The position numbers were made by a program, and so were the translations under genes. A stretch of DNA of 64,000 nt from Oribacterium sp. WCC10. Lineage in GTDB: Bacteria; Bacillota; Clostridia; Lachnospirales; Lachnospiraceae. The DNA lies in contig NZ_FOPH01000009.1 of the NCBI RefSeq assembly GCF_900113415.1, positions 1 through 64,000 of the forward strand, read 5' to 3'. The notes under the pieces were generated by a model. The model did no database searches. It saw only the letters and a program-made list of their open reading frames with translations, and had not been told where the DNA came from. Positions 32,368 through 42,162 of this stretch are shown here, in pieces (within the stretch, counting starts at the first letter, position 1; each line of letters begins with the position of its first letter).

Positions 32368-33489
32368 TCACATGGTTATCAACTCATATTCACGTGTCCC
32401 AAGACCGATCTTTTCTGCATGTTCCAGGGTCTCTTTCCATCTGATATTGGGATTGGAATCAAAGAAATGGTCGTGATGATGATGCCAGCCCGGTTTATTT
32501 AAATTATCCGAAAGCTGGCTGTTAGGCATAGGAGCCGACCTGAGACATGCATCCACACATGCCTGATCAAGAGCAACCGGGTCAAATGATGCAAAAAATC
32601 CCACATCCGGCAGAATAGGAGCATCATTCTCTCCGTGACAGTCACAGTTCGGTGAAATATCCCGTACCAGACTTATATGGAAGCATGGTCTGTCAGCGCA
32701 CACAGCAGCACTGTACTCTGCTATCTTGCGTCCCAGTATCTCATTTGCATCCCAGTTCATGTTTTCTATTGCATCAAATGCGCAGGCACCTATACATCGG
32801 CCACAGCCTTTGCAGAGGTTCTGGTCAATATGAGCCTTTTTATTTTCATAGTATATGGCATTCGAGCCGCATTCCTTCGCACAGCGGCCGCATCCACGGC
32901 ACATGTCCTCGTGAACTGAAGGATGTCCGCTATTGTGCTGCTGCATTTTGCCTGCGCGGCTTCCGCATCCCATACCTATATTTTTTAAAGCACCTCCAAA
33001 GCCGGTAGACTCATGTCCTTTAAAGTGGGTAAGAGAAATAAAGATATCTGCATCCATCACAGCTCTTCCTATATAAGCAGTCTTACAATACTCGCCCTTA
33101 GGTACAGGAATCTCTATATCATCTGTGCCTCTTAAACCATCTCCGATGATTATCTGACATCCGGTAGTAATGGTATTGAAGCCGTTGATATTGGCACAAT
33201 CCATGTGTTCAAGGGCATTCTTGCGTGATCCCGGATAAAGGGTGTTGCAGTCAGTTAAAAAGGGTATGCCTCCCTGTTCTTTGACCACGTCAGCAACAGC
33301 CTTGGCATAATTCGGTCTAAGATATGACAGATTGCCAAGTTCTCCAAAGTGCATTTTGATTGCAACAAACTTACCGTCCATATCGATGCTGCCTATACCT
33401 GCCTTACGTATCAGCTTCTGCATCTTGACAGTCAGTGACGTTCCCACAGTTGTTCTGAAATCTGTAAAATATACCTTTGATCCGGCCAT
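32368..33489 (-). CDS. DUF362 protein with 2x[4Fe-4S] ferredoxin domain
   Basis: 373 residues. ATG at 33489 with AGGAGGAG upstream. DUF362 sequence flanks a ferredoxin insert (about 205-265) with 'CRGCGRCAKEC' and 'CKGCGRCIGACAF', two cubane-cluster sites. Conserved 'KMHFGELGNLSYLRPNY' and 'SLTHFKGHESTGFGGALKN' identify DUF362 proteins of clostridia, whose reaction is unknown though a redox role is likely. The ribosome site abuts the terminator of the esterase gene, so its promoter must lie within or before that hairpin. Confidence 0.85.
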   Translation of the reverse strand: MAGSKVYFTDFRTTVGTSLTVKMQKLIRKAGIGSIDMDGKFVAIKMHFGELGNLSYLRPNYAKAVADVVKEQGGIPFLTDCNTLYPGSRKNALEHMDCANINGFNTITTGCQIIIGDGLRGTDDIEIPVPKGEYCKTAYIGRAVMDADIFISLTHFKGHESTGFGGALKNIGMGCGSRAGKMQQHNSGHPSVHEDMCRGCGRCAKECGSNAIYYENKKAHIDQNLCKGCGRCIGACAFDAIENMNWDANEILGRKIAEYSAAVCADRPCFHISLVRDISPNCDCHGENDAPILPDVGFFASFDPVALDQACVDACLRSAPMPNSQLSDNLNKPGWHHHHDHFFDSNPNIRWKETLEHAEKIGLGTREYELITM

Positions 33490-33499
33490 TTCTCCTCCT

Positions 33500-33547
33500 A
33501 AAAAAATAATCATCCTGAAACATAAAACTATGTATCAGGATGATTAT
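33500..33547 (-). terminator. terminator of the esterase gene, abutting the next ribosome site
   Basis: ATAATCATCCTGA (33506-33518) and TCAGGATGATTAT (33535-33547) are perfect 13-bp arms, followed on the minus strand by a seven-T run that ends directly in AGGAGGAG of the DUF362 gene. Confidence 0.9.
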
Positions 33548-33580
33548 ACCTTATTTACGTGAGCAGGTGTCTCAACTTTT

Positions 33581-34504
33581 TCAGTACTTCCACTTCTTAG
33601 GGTTTTTCACTTCCTCAACCATATCGAAGTAAAGTTTTTCGGCTTCTCCGAAGATTCCCACGCGACGGGTCAAAAAACCGTGCCTTGTTCCCAGAAGTCG
33701 TTTGCAGGTAACGGATACTCCTGCCTGAATAAGCATTCCCGCAAACTTTTCTCCTTCAGGTCCCAAACTATCGGTTCCGCCGGTACAGATAAGGAACGGA
33801 TTCAGTCCCTCAAGCTGTTCTCTTTCTGCATATACAGGTGACACTCTCCAGTCAGTTTTATTCTCACCGCCTGCATACCATTCATTATAGAGAAGTCCTC
33901 TCTTTTGAAGCTCGACAGACTCCGGTGTTGCATCCGGTCCAAGCTTCGATACAGGATCTGCTGCCAGGTCAAGGGGGGGATAAGCAAGACAGGTGCGGCA
34001 GATCTTGAAATCGGGCTTCTCACCCCTTCTCTCCTTTTCATGATTCATGAGAGTTATAACGGTTGCCATGTTTGCGCCTGCACTGGCACCACTTAGGATG
34101 ATACGTTCAGGGTCAATGTCAAACTCCTCAGCATGCTCATAAACATACTTTACCACTGCATAGCCTTCATTGATCGCATAAGGATATGCCTTCTCCGGAG
34201 CCGGTTTATAGTCAATGTCTATGAGAAGACACTTTGTGTTGTAAGCCACCACATGAGAATAATTTACATCCTGTCCACGATATGGCTTTACAAATCCGCC
34301 TCCGTGAAGCCTTATGATAACAGGCCCCCTTGTTTCCATGCCTTCCGGCTCATATATGTAAACCTTCACAGCCTCCTCACCTTCACGTAGTATCATCTTT
34401 TCATAGCTCCTCTTTAAAGGAAACTCCTTCAGAAGCTCCTGATCCGGTTCTATACCATGAGCACCATCTCTTACATTGCTCAATGCTTCATTATTTTCAT
34501 TCAT
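33581..34504 (-). CDS. alpha/beta hydrolase, hormone-sensitive-lipase family esterase
   Basis: 307 residues from the ATG at 34504 (GGAG 7 nt upstream). Oxyanion motif 'RLHGGGFVKPY', nucleophile elbow 'SGASAGANMA', and the late 'GTDSLGPEG...GTRHGFL' with Asp and His complete the catalytic triad. No signal peptide, so cytoplasmic. The family hydrolyses short-chain acyl or acetyl esters. It is followed by a strong terminator; the permease upstream (171-bp gap) may or may not share a transcript. Confidence 0.88.
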   Translation of the reverse strand: MNENNEALSNVRDGAHGIEPDQELLKEFPLKRSYEKMILREGEEAVKVYIYEPEGMETRGPVIIRLHGGGFVKPYRGQDVNYSHVVAYNTKCLLIDIDYKPAPEKAYPYAINEGYAVVKYVYEHAEEFDIDPERIILSGASAGANMATVITLMNHEKERRGEKPDFKICRTCLAYPPLDLAADPVSKLGPDATPESVELQKRGLLYNEWYAGGENKTDWRVSPVYAEREQLEGLNPFLICTGGTDSLGPEGEKFAGMLIQAGVSVTCKRLLGTRHGFLTRRVGIFGEAEKLYFDMVEEVKNPKKWKY

Positions 34505-34675
34505 TGTCTTCTCCGTCCTGTAGTTCTTCCGGTACTGATGCTTCCCCCCTTTATGGAAGCATACATAATACCTGTAATTCTTTATATTTAAATTCAATCT
34601 ATACTCATACAAAACTGTTTTCGCCCATTATTCCGATATACCGGCGCATCCTCACCGGGGCAACACTAATTTTTC

Positions 34676-35965
34676 TCAGATAACGGGAAATACTGTCATG
34701 GTCCAGAATACGGAAATGATGCATCCAAGAACTGCGAACAGTGCGCCATGCTTCATCATATACGGAATGTCATATCCACCGAGTCCCATGATATATGGGG
34801 TTGCTGATGTAGACATCGGAGTCATAAATGCTGTCAGGCATGCTGCCTGAATAAGTATCATAAGTCCTACCGGATTTCCGCCCATGGCTGCGCAGGTTGC
34901 GATGGCAATCGGGTGGAATATAAGCATTGTACCTCTGTTTGACATGAACTGTGTAAGCACAAAGGGAAGGACAAAAAAGATAAATCCTAAAAGGTAATTG
35001 CTGTTTCCGAGGCTTCCGACAAATCCTGAAATGACGCTTCCGATGAACTCACCTGCACCTGTTGCTGAAAGAGCTCCGGCGATGGCATTTGAACCGACTA
35101 TAAGGAAAAGAATACCAAGAGGAAGTGACTTTCCTGCCTCCTTAGGATTAAGAACATTTGTGAGAATCATAAGGAGCGCACCGATTACCGTGATGGCCCA
35201 GCTGTCGAGACCAAGCTGATCGCTGAACATAAGTGCAAGGGCATCTCCAAAGAAAATGATGATGGATGCATACTCCTGGAACTTTGTAAGTGTGGACTCA
35301 CTCATCTTCTTTAATGCCATGTCCTGAACCTTCACAGGAGACTCTGAAGGAAGTCCCTTGATGCAGAATATTCCAAAATATACGATGGAAAGAATAAGCA
35401 TCGGAAGTCTTGCCTTCATTGGATCCGCAAGACCAACAGCAAAATCTGTATATCCGTAAGACTCAAGATAACCATTTAATTCTGCTGCAACTGTTGCTCC
35501 GGCACCTACAGGAAGGATACAGCAGGTAGAAATGATGGCTATACCTACCGGGAAAAGTACCTTTGTTGTGGGAATCCCCATCTCGGTTGCTGTTGCCATA
35601 AGCATAGGCGCTACGATGGAAAATACAACCACCGGACTCTGGATGAACTGGGAAAGGATAACACCGATGATGACATATCCAAGCACCATTTTGGTAACGC
35701 TTCCCTTTGAAAGATTTGAAATGCTCTTTGCCAGATTGATACAAAACTGTGTTTTGTTGAAACCCGCAGCTACAACGCACATACCGCCAACCATGATTAC
35801 ATTGGAATTGGCGAAGTATGAAAGTGCTTTTTTTGCCTCCAGACATCCTGTCAGTGTCATAAGCATCATGGATGTCAATGCTATGACTGCGAGGCTGTAC
35901 TTACCACTGCAGTAGCCGATGATGGTAAGCACAAAGATAATGAAACAGATCGTTAACAGACTCAT
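34676..35965 (-). CDS. SLC13/ion-transporter superfamily permease
   Basis: 429 residues, about 11-12 membrane helices. The overall pattern with 'SPVVVFSIVAPMLMATATEMG', 'LPVGAGATVAAELNG' and 'NRGTMLIFHPIAIATCAAMG' places it with divalent-anion:Na+ and citrate-type carriers (SLC13/CitMHS/ArsB superfamily). Substrate probably a di- or tricarboxylate. GGAGGG precedes the ATG. It is divergent from a LysR gene, which is its likely regulator. Confidence 0.8.
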   Translation of the reverse strand: MSLLTICFIIFVLTIIGYCSGKYSLAVIALTSMMLMTLTGCLEAKKALSYFANSNVIMVGGMCVVAAGFNKTQFCINLAKSISNLSKGSVTKMVLGYVIIGVILSQFIQSPVVVFSIVAPMLMATATEMGIPTTKVLFPVGIAIISTCCILPVGAGATVAAELNGYLESYGYTDFAVGLADPMKARLPMLILSIVYFGIFCIKGLPSESPVKVQDMALKKMSESTLTKFQEYASIIIFFGDALALMFSDQLGLDSWAITVIGALLMILTNVLNPKEAGKSLPLGILFLIVGSNAIAGALSATGAGEFIGSVISGFVGSLGNSNYLLGFIFFVLPFVLTQFMSNRGTMLIFHPIAIATCAAMGGNPVGLMILIQAACLTAFMTPMSTSATPYIMGLGGYDIPYMMKHGALFAVLGCIISVFWTMTVFPVI

Positions 35966-36028
35966 ATAGTCCCTCCTTCGTTTGATACGTCAGCCATCAA
36001 AATCAGGTACCCCTATGAGCCGACGCCC

Positions 36029-36058
36029 TATGACAAAATTTTTGTAAAACTTGTCATA
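36029..36058. promoter_or_regulatory. inverted repeat in the permease/LysR divergent gap
   Basis: TATGACAA (36029-36036) and TTGTCATA (36051-36058) are perfect 8-bp arms about 14 bases apart, 64 bp upstream of the permease start. It is a reasonable site for the divergent LysR protein. Confidence 0.5.
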
Positions 36059-36255
36059 AACATTGTTTTTTTATCATCTTTTGCTTACTATAAGGTAGAT
36101 TTAACTATTACACAAACGCATATATTTCATGTATACATTCCATAATGTAATTTTTAAATAAGCGAAATAATGTTTAAATTAATTTACGAATAAACCGTTT
36201 ATGGAGCCGATTAGATTTGTGTCATCAGCGAAATAATGACAAAGCGGAGATCATC

Positions 36256-37161
36256 ATGAATGTCAGAGACTATGAATACATCATCAAGATTGCAGAGAAT
36301 CAAAGTATCACCAAGGCTGCTGCAGCTCTCTATATCACGCAGTCAGCCTTAACCAAATATCTTCAAAGAATTGAGGAGGAAATCGGACTGCCTCTTTTTT
36401 TGCGTTCCGGTCATAAATTTTTGCTTACAGATGCCGGCAGAGAATATGTGGAAACAGGTCGTGTGATTCTTAAACTTGATCAGGACCTGATGCAGAAATT
36501 AAATCAGAGTTCTGACTTAAGACAGAAAGAAGTGCGTTTTGGATTTGGAATGGGACGTGAACATTTTCTGTATACAAAAGTATTCCCGAAGTTCCTTAAA
36601 GAACATCCGGGAATAACATTGAAAAATCATGCTGATGCCAGCAGGCACCTGAAAATGTATCTTGATAACGGTCTTCTGGATCTTGCCCTCGTCACTAACC
36701 TCGATCCTGCACCGGGATATAAATACATACCTGTAAAACAGTGCTATCTCTCACTTTTGGTACCCGCAGATTCACATCTCACAGAATCAGCATCAACTAT
36801 AGAGGGATATCCTTATCCTGTGGTCTCTCTTTCGGATTGCGCTGCAGAAACATTTGTATCCACGGATCCTACAACTCATTCCGGTTCTTTTTCTGATAAA
36901 CTTTTGAAGCAGTTTCTTCCCGATGCCTATGTCTCAATGGAGGTAAGCGACATAAGAAGTCTTTTCAATGCAGTAAGAGCCGGATTTGGCATTGCCATAA
37001 CATTATCCTACGACTTCGTAGGAAAGGATCTCAAATATCTTTCAATCAGGGAAGCAAAGCCCCTAGAGGAAGACATCCAGCTGGTTTACCGTTCAGACAT
37101 GGCAATGTCCAAATCCATGAAGGACCTTATAGATATAATCCTGGAGGCAACGAGGGACTGA
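36256..37161 (+). CDS. LysR-family transcriptional regulator
   Basis: 301 residues. ATG at 36256 with GCGGAG upstream. N-terminal HTH 'IIKIAENQSITKAAAALYITQSALTKYLQRIEEEIG' (in part) and 'FLRSGHKFLLTDAGREYVETGR', then the effector domain. Divergent from the SLC13-type permease, so probably an activator responding to its substrate. Its last two codons overlap the antisense PEP synthase-like remnant region's edge. Confidence 0.88.
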   Translation: MNVRDYEYIIKIAENQSITKAAAALYITQSALTKYLQRIEEEIGLPLFLRSGHKFLLTDAGREYVETGRVILKLDQDLMQKLNQSSDLRQKEVRFGFGMGREHFLYTKVFPKFLKEHPGITLKNHADASRHLKMYLDNGLLDLALVTNLDPAPGYKYIPVKQCYLSLLVPADSHLTESASTIEGYPYPVVSLSDCAAETFVSTDPTTHSGSFSDKLLKQFLPDAYVSMEVSDIRSLFNAVRAGFGIAITLSYDFVGKDLKYLSIREAKPLEEDIQLVYRSDMAMSKSMKDLIDIILEATRD

Positions 37162-37197
37162 TAAATCCTGAATCAACAACATGTTATGAGCAAATGT

Positions 37198-37359
37198 TCC
37201 CCCTATCATTCCGGTACCGATCATATGGTCTCTGACCGCAAAATAGTCATCGGGCGTGAAATGTTTCTTAACCATTAGCCTCATTTTCTCATCACGGGTC
37301 ATCATGATGTCGCACATCCTGGAGCACTCCTCCGTGATATCCCCTCCGCTTTCCGTCTT
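37198..37359 (-). pseudogene. remnant of a phosphoenolpyruvate synthase-like gene
   Basis: A frame without its own start reads 'GGDITEECSRMCDIMM' then 'TRDEKMRLMVKKHFTPDDYF' and 'HMIGTGMIGG', the internal segment of clostridial PEP synthase/PEP-utilising proteins, which should continue GGK(A/S)xGMLLA. After MIGG similarity ends (TFAHN). Both sides are missing, and the fragment lies between the LysR and lipoprotein genes. Identification rests on recalled family sequence. Confidence 0.55.
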
Positions 37360-37364
37360 TCAAA

Positions 37365-38819
37365 TTATCCTACATCTGTTTCTTTTCCGATACTTTCCGG
37401 CATAGGCCCATCCTTTACATCTGTGTACCAGTAATCATAGGACACCGGCAGAAAATCCACATTTGAAGTACGGACATCCTCCCAGTCCATGCCCCATGGC
37501 CGGAGATAAATATAGTACCTGAAGCTTCCATGTTCATCCTCGTATCTGCAATTTACTTCTATCAGATGATCATATTCACTTACGTCGGAAGCACCGGGAT
37601 CCACAATCCAGTCCGCATGCTGAACATTTTCCCCATCCAGCAGGAAATATCCTTTCTCGCTCTTCATGCAGCCTGCACTTGTTGTGCCGGGACCGAAGCT
37701 GACCTCCGCTTCACAGATAAGTGATTTCGCAGAACCCTGGTCATCCCAAAGGACGATTCGACCGGCATTATCACTTTCGACAAATATCGACCCGCAAACA
37801 TCATGTATGCTGTCCTCTAGGTCCTCGTAATCACCGTGACAGGATTCTATTACGTACCAGCCGAACCAGTCCCGATCCCAGTAGTCAGTATAAATAGAAG
37901 CTGCGGCTTTGCCATGTTCTCCCAATACCGCCTGCGCTTCAGAAATGACTTTTTTGACTGTTGTTTCAGATTTGGCATCATTCCCGCTTTCTTTAGTTTC
38001 TCCGGTTTTCGGTTCTGATGCTTCTTCTGTTACAGATGCGGTTTCAGATTCCGATTCTGTTTTGTTTTCGGCATTTACCTTATTTGCTGACGGATCCTTC
38101 GGGCAAAAGAAAGTGTAATACTCACCATCCTTCACATAATCCGCCTTAAGTCCTTCATCCTCTACGTTCCAGGTAAGTTTTATATCTTCAGAATCAACGG
38201 AACCGTAATCCTTGAGATTGGACCACTTCAGGTTTTTAAATTCTTTACCTTCGATCGCAGCATCCATGGTGTGATCAGCACGAAAACTCATCTTAAGTGC
38301 ATCCGGTGCAATCTCATCAGTAGGATCTCCCAGTATATCCATCACCGAAACTGACTGCCAGTCCTGCAGCATAAACTTCTCGGATTCCGGAAGATACTGT
38401 GCCGGATCTGCGGCAGGGGTACCTTCTTTTGCAAAGGTAAAATCCATCCCCATACCAAGCATATCTTTTACAGCAAAACAATCCTCTCCGCGTTCACCCG
38501 TGATCTCTTCTCCATCTACCGTAATGGTAATGGTAGTGTCATCACTGGTCCATTTGACATCGTGTGTTTCCCCGTTTACCGTCATGACGGCCTTACCCCC
38601 GCTCTGCAGTTCGAATCCAAAACCGTTAAGGTCATCACCGGTCAGGGCCATACCCATCATCTCTCCCACCACAGGGATATAGTTACCTGCCAGCGGATCA
38701 TCCTCCTTTGTTTTTGCCGAAGTTCCTCCGCCGCAGCCTGTAAGACACAGTCCAAAACAAAGAATCACAGCCAGCATAAGGGCTGTAAGCATACTTGTTA
38801 CTCTTTCGCCTCTTTTCAT
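37365..38819 (-). CDS. lipoprotein of unknown function with repeated beta domains
   Basis: 484 residues. Signal peptide with lipobox LTGC, then two related beta-rich units (about 30-125 and 140-240), each with a '...F..D......G....V.WT' and '(Y/F)TF' pattern, like small lipocalin-type domains. A Ser/Glu/Thr linker (about 245-290) leads to a 190-residue C-terminal region rich in Trp, Tyr and Asp that I do not recognise. ATG at 38819 with GGAGG 7 nt upstream; a GTG just before it is possible. Related in style to the lipoprotein at 563-1969. Confidence 0.8.
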   Translation of the reverse strand: MKRGERVTSMLTALMLAVILCFGLCLTGCGGGTSAKTKEDDPLAGNYIPVVGEMMGMALTGDDLNGFGFELQSGGKAVMTVNGETHDVKWTSDDTTITITVDGEEITGERGEDCFAVKDMLGMGMDFTFAKEGTPAADPAQYLPESEKFMLQDWQSVSVMDILGDPTDEIAPDALKMSFRADHTMDAAIEGKEFKNLKWSNLKDYGSVDSEDIKLTWNVEDEGLKADYVKDGEYYTFFCPKDPSANKVNAENKTESESETASVTEEASEPKTGETKESGNDAKSETTVKKVISEAQAVLGEHGKAAASIYTDYWDRDWFGWYVIESCHGDYEDLEDSIHDVCGSIFVESDNAGRIVLWDDQGSAKSLICEAEVSFGPGTTSAGCMKSEKGYFLLDGENVQHADWIVDPGASDVSEYDHLIEVNCRYEDEHGSFRYYIYLRPWGMDWEDVRTSNVDFLPVSYDYWYTDVKDGPMPESIGKETDVG

Positions 38820-38966
38820 CACAAATCCTCCGTAAAACTTTTCAACTATTAATACATCCGGGCAACCATTCTTGTTATTTACTTGTCAATTATTATCTTA
38901 ATTTTACTCGAGGAACTACGAAAATATATGTATCGAAATAGCATTTTATAATTATTTTAGAAATCG

Positions 38967-39005
38967 AAAAAACACTGACAGGCATTAAACCCATCAGTGT
39001 TTTTT
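38967..39005. terminator. bidirectional terminator
   Basis: AAAAAACACTGA (38967-38978) and TCAGTGTTTTTT (38994-39005) form a perfect 12-bp stem. The 357-bp gap 38820-39176 otherwise shows no convincing gene. Confidence 0.85.
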
Positions 39006-39176
39006 GATTTACCAGTCTTTTACGAAGCCATCAAAATATCTGAAAGCATCGTTGCTTCCACGGCTCTTTGCCGGATACAGCTCTTCTGCATTTTCAGACC
39101 TCATCGACCAAAGCAGGACTCACCTGCTGCGACCATTTGCATAGAAATACCACCCAATTATAAAAGAGGGATGTAC

Positions 39177-40847
39177 TCATCCCTCTTTTATCAGAAGTTC
39201 CTTTCCTTCGAAAGCAAAAGCAAGCTTCTTAATCTTATCCTTATCATAACCTGCTGAAACAAGCTCCGTTTCATATTTCCTGTCTTCAATCTGTTTTAAT
39301 GCCATGTCCGCAAGTTCATCAAGAGATTTACCTTTTTCACTTCTGCGCTTTGACTTAAACTCTATGATTACAGCATTATCCTTTTTATCCCTTGGACGGA
39401 GCATCACATCATATCGCCCCAGACCACTTTCGCGATTTGACTTTATTTCGTATCTGTCTCTTAATTCAACCAAAAGTCCTATCACAAGTCCATGATAGAA
39501 GTTTTCAGGCGCTGCCTTGCCGCTGCCGTCAAAGGAGCTTATCATATCTTCACAGATTTCTGAAAGAGTGTCCATCATGTCGTCGATATTTCCTTCAAGG
39601 AGAGCCTTTACGAAATAACTGTAATTTGACCCTGCATTTTCGAACCATCTCTTTACAAGTATGCTGAAGCTGACAACTACTTCATAATTTGTGAGCTTAA
39701 GTTCATACTTTATTATTCCATCTATGTCTCTCACGGATACGGCTTTCAGATAACCGCTGGCAAACAGAAGGCTCCAGACAGCTTTCTCATTTCCATCCAT
39801 TTCTCCGAAAACGAGCTGCTCATCTATCTCTGTTTCGATAGTTTCCCCTTGCAACAGGTTCTCAAAAGATTTCTTTATATCAACATTTCCCTCCCTCACA
39901 AGCTTAGATACGAGAGAGTTTGAACTGGTATTAGCCCAATAAGACTCATACTTACCTTCCTGAAGAAATGAAATTATAGACCATGGATTATAAATACCTT
40001 CAGTATTTCCGAACTTAAATCCATCGTACCACGCTTTAACCTTCTCTTTTTCTGTATCGTAACCGTAAGCTTCTAATGCTCCAAATACCTCTTCTTCCGT
40101 AAAGCCAAAACAATCAGCATACTTTTCAGAAGTAATAGTTACCATTTTAAGGTTGTTCAAATCTGAAAACAATGACTCACGGCTGACTCTTGTGATTCCT
40201 GTTAAAAGTGCTCTTCCGAGGTATGGATTTGTTTTGAGGGTAGAGTTGAACAAATTCCTCATAAATCCGGTCAGTTCACCCCAGTATCCGTTTACATATG
40301 CCTCCTGCATGGGAGTATCATATTCATCTATAAGAATAATGACTTTTTTTCCGTAGTAATCACAAAGCCACCTGCAAAAAGTATTTAAGCATTGGCAAGC
40401 GGTCATATCATCCATGTCATAACTTACTTTGTTGCGAAATTCCAGATCTTTAGAACTCATTTTCTCTGTAAGATATGCCATTTGTGCAGTCCATTCCGTA
40501 AAAAGCCATTTAAACTGCTGCAATGCACCTTCGTAAGTATCAGATTTAACAGAGGCAAATGAAATAAAAAGTACCGGCCACTTGCCGCACTCTTTCATGA
40601 TTTCAGCATCTTGTGAAATATTTAATCCCTTAAAGAGTTCTTCATTATTTCCCTGCCTTACAGAAAAGAACTTATCAACCGTACTAAGCATCAGAGTTTT
40701 TCCAAAACGACGGGGCCGGGTAATCAAAGTGACACCATCATTACTTCTCCACCATTCGGAAATAAACTTCGTCTTATCTATATATATATTCTTTTCTTTT
40801 ATAACCTGTTCAAAATCCTGCAAACCCAGTCCAACTGTTTTCAACAT
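39177..40847 (-). CDS. AAA-ATPase-like / PD-(D/E)XK nuclease family protein
   Basis: 556 residues from the ATG at 40847 (GAGGTG upstream). The N-terminal 280 residues are AAA-ATPase-like with 'NIYIDKTKFISEW', Walker A-type 'TRPRRFGKTLML' and 'KKVIILIDEYDTPM'. The C-terminal region has the nuclease-like 'RYDVMLRPRDKKDNAVIIEFKSKR' with the Asp/Glu-X-Lys pattern. These proteins occur in many copies in anaerobic Firmicutes and Bacteroidetes; a role in mobile-DNA or toxin-like functions has been guessed but not shown. Confidence 0.85.
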   Translation of the reverse strand: MLKTVGLGLQDFEQVIKEKNIYIDKTKFISEWWRSNDGVTLITRPRRFGKTLMLSTVDKFFSVRQGNNEELFKGLNISQDAEIMKECGKWPVLFISFASVKSDTYEGALQQFKWLFTEWTAQMAYLTEKMSSKDLEFRNKVSYDMDDMTACQCLNTFCRWLCDYYGKKVIILIDEYDTPMQEAYVNGYWGELTGFMRNLFNSTLKTNPYLGRALLTGITRVSRESLFSDLNNLKMVTITSEKYADCFGFTEEEVFGALEAYGYDTEKEKVKAWYDGFKFGNTEGIYNPWSIISFLQEGKYESYWANTSSNSLVSKLVREGNVDIKKSFENLLQGETIETEIDEQLVFGEMDGNEKAVWSLLFASGYLKAVSVRDIDGIIKYELKLTNYEVVVSFSILVKRWFENAGSNYSYFVKALLEGNIDDMMDTLSEICEDMISSFDGSGKAAPENFYHGLVIGLLVELRDRYEIKSNRESGLGRYDVMLRPRDKKDNAVIIEFKSKRRSEKGKSLDELADMALKQIEDRKYETELVSAGYDKDKIKKLAFAFEGKELLIKEG

Positions 40848-40960
40848 ATGAATACACCTCATATCAAAACATATATATGCTAATACTAGCATAATTACCA
40901 TGAACACGCATCTTATGCTTTTGTTTGGTTACAACAGAGATTGATAATGAGTTGTTTATC

Positions 40961-41002
40961 CCGGTATCAATAGAACGGGTAAAAAATCGGAAGAAGTATC
41001 AT
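40961..41002 (+). repeat. 42-bp repeat, copy 1
   Basis: This segment (core TATCAATAGAACGG, ending GTATCAT) matches 52363-52404 at 36 of 42 positions in direct orientation. Both copies lie near AAA/nuclease genes and next to broken genes. It could be the end of a lost insertion element. Confidence 0.55.
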
Positions 41003-41109
41003 GCTTACCACAAAGCATACAGCACTTACAGCAATTCCGGGTTTTATAAAATCTTTGAATCTGACATTTCCAAGGGGCATCATGAAGGCAAGCATAAATA
41101 CCGTAAGTA

Positions 41110-41485
41110 TCTCGAAAGCTGCTTTTCAAAAGCTGCAGCAAAGCTTTTTATATCACAGCCGACCTTAAGTATGGCCATACAAAAAACAGAGGCCTCTATA
41201 GGAATGCCTCTGTTTGACCGCAGTACCCGTCCTATGCGTCTTACGCCTGCCGGGGAGATATATATAGATGCAATTAAGAAAACCCTTGATCTGGAACAGG
41301 ATCTGTCACAACAGCTCGAAGATATCAGGTCCCTTAAAACGGGAACCATATCTCTTGGGGGAACAAATTATATCAATTCATATATACTTCCCGATATCCT
41401 GTTTGGCTTTAATCAGGAGTATCCGGAATTGAAGATCAGTCTTAAAAGCGCTAATTACATTACGGAAGAAGATTCCGGCAAATGA
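41110..41485 (+). pseudogene. LysR-family regulator fragment
   Basis: 'CFSKAAAKLFISQPTLSMA' and 'MPLFDRSTRPMRLTPAGE' are a LysR HTH, but the normal N-terminus is replaced by unrelated codons and the effector domain breaks off after about 75 residues (KSANYITEEDSGK and stop). Full LysR proteins have about 300 residues, so both ends are lost. It converges on the TetR gene. Confidence 0.7.
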
Positions 41486-41496
41486 ATCTGCCTATC

Positions 41497-42120
41497 CTAA
41501 ACCTTATATCTTTTTTCATATGCTCCTATGATTTTATTAAGCCTATCGTGCAGTTCATCTCTGTCTGCACCGCCATCATAAAGCTGTATCATCAGAAACA
41601 AAGGCGCATATAGTTCCATGGCAAGATTTCTTGCACCTAGTGCCTTTGCTTCATCGTTAAGCTTATTCTCTTTTATCATGGTGCTCAATAAATCTTCAGA
41701 GTATTTTACAGGTCCTTCGCAGATCATCTCCTGATACTGCTTCATCTTTTCAGGGCTTTTATACTGCTCCAGCATAAGCATCTTTCGGAAAGCCACAGCG
41801 AATTCATTCTCCGTCCAGAAATCAAACTGATTAACAGCAAAACTGCAGAACTCATGAAAGCTGCGGTTTTCATATGAATCTTCCTGAGCCTCTTTGGTTT
41901 CGACAGGAACATTGTCCTCACGAGCCCTTTCGGCATCAAGCTCTGTCATTTTTTCCAGTATTTTATCGTATATCTCCTGCTTACTGACGAAATGTCTGTA
42001 AAGCGCTCCTTTTGTGATACCGATTTCTTCCGCTATCATACTGATGGAAACCGCATCATAACCGCGTTCAGCAAAAAGTCTTAGGGATACCAATAATATT
42101 TCTTCTTTAGTAGTTTTCAT
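41497..42120 (-). CDS. TetR-family transcriptional regulator
   Basis: 207 residues. N-terminal HTH 'RGYDAVSISMIAEEIGITKGALYRHFVSKQEIY' (in part) is typical; the helical C-terminal domain would bind a ligand. AGGAAG precedes the ATG. A 24-bp palindrome lies 43 bp upstream. It follows the GNAT gene on the same strand but after a terminator, so it is probably autoregulated from its own promoter. Confidence 0.9.
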   Translation of the reverse strand: MKTTKEEILLVSLRLFAERGYDAVSISMIAEEIGITKGALYRHFVSKQEIYDKILEKMTELDAERAREDNVPVETKEAQEDSYENRSFHEFCSFAVNQFDFWTENEFAVAFRKMLMLEQYKSPEKMKQYQEMICEGPVKYSEDLLSTMIKENKLNDEAKALGARNLAMELYAPLFLMIQLYDGGADRDELHDRLNKIIGAYEKRYKV

Positions 42121-42162
42121 ATTTCTTCCTAAAAATCATAAGAGAATAAAACAGGGATACTC

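Noticed and set aside
35966-36060. Possible riboswitch before the SLC13-type permease
   Set aside because: A weak CGTC/GACG stem exists, but no conserved core of a known class; the LysR-type inverted repeat explains control better.
39009-39119. Short minus-strand frame ending in SNDAFRYFDGFVKDW
   Set aside because: Reads like the tail of a lost gene, but is only about 36 codons without start signal and I cannot name a family.
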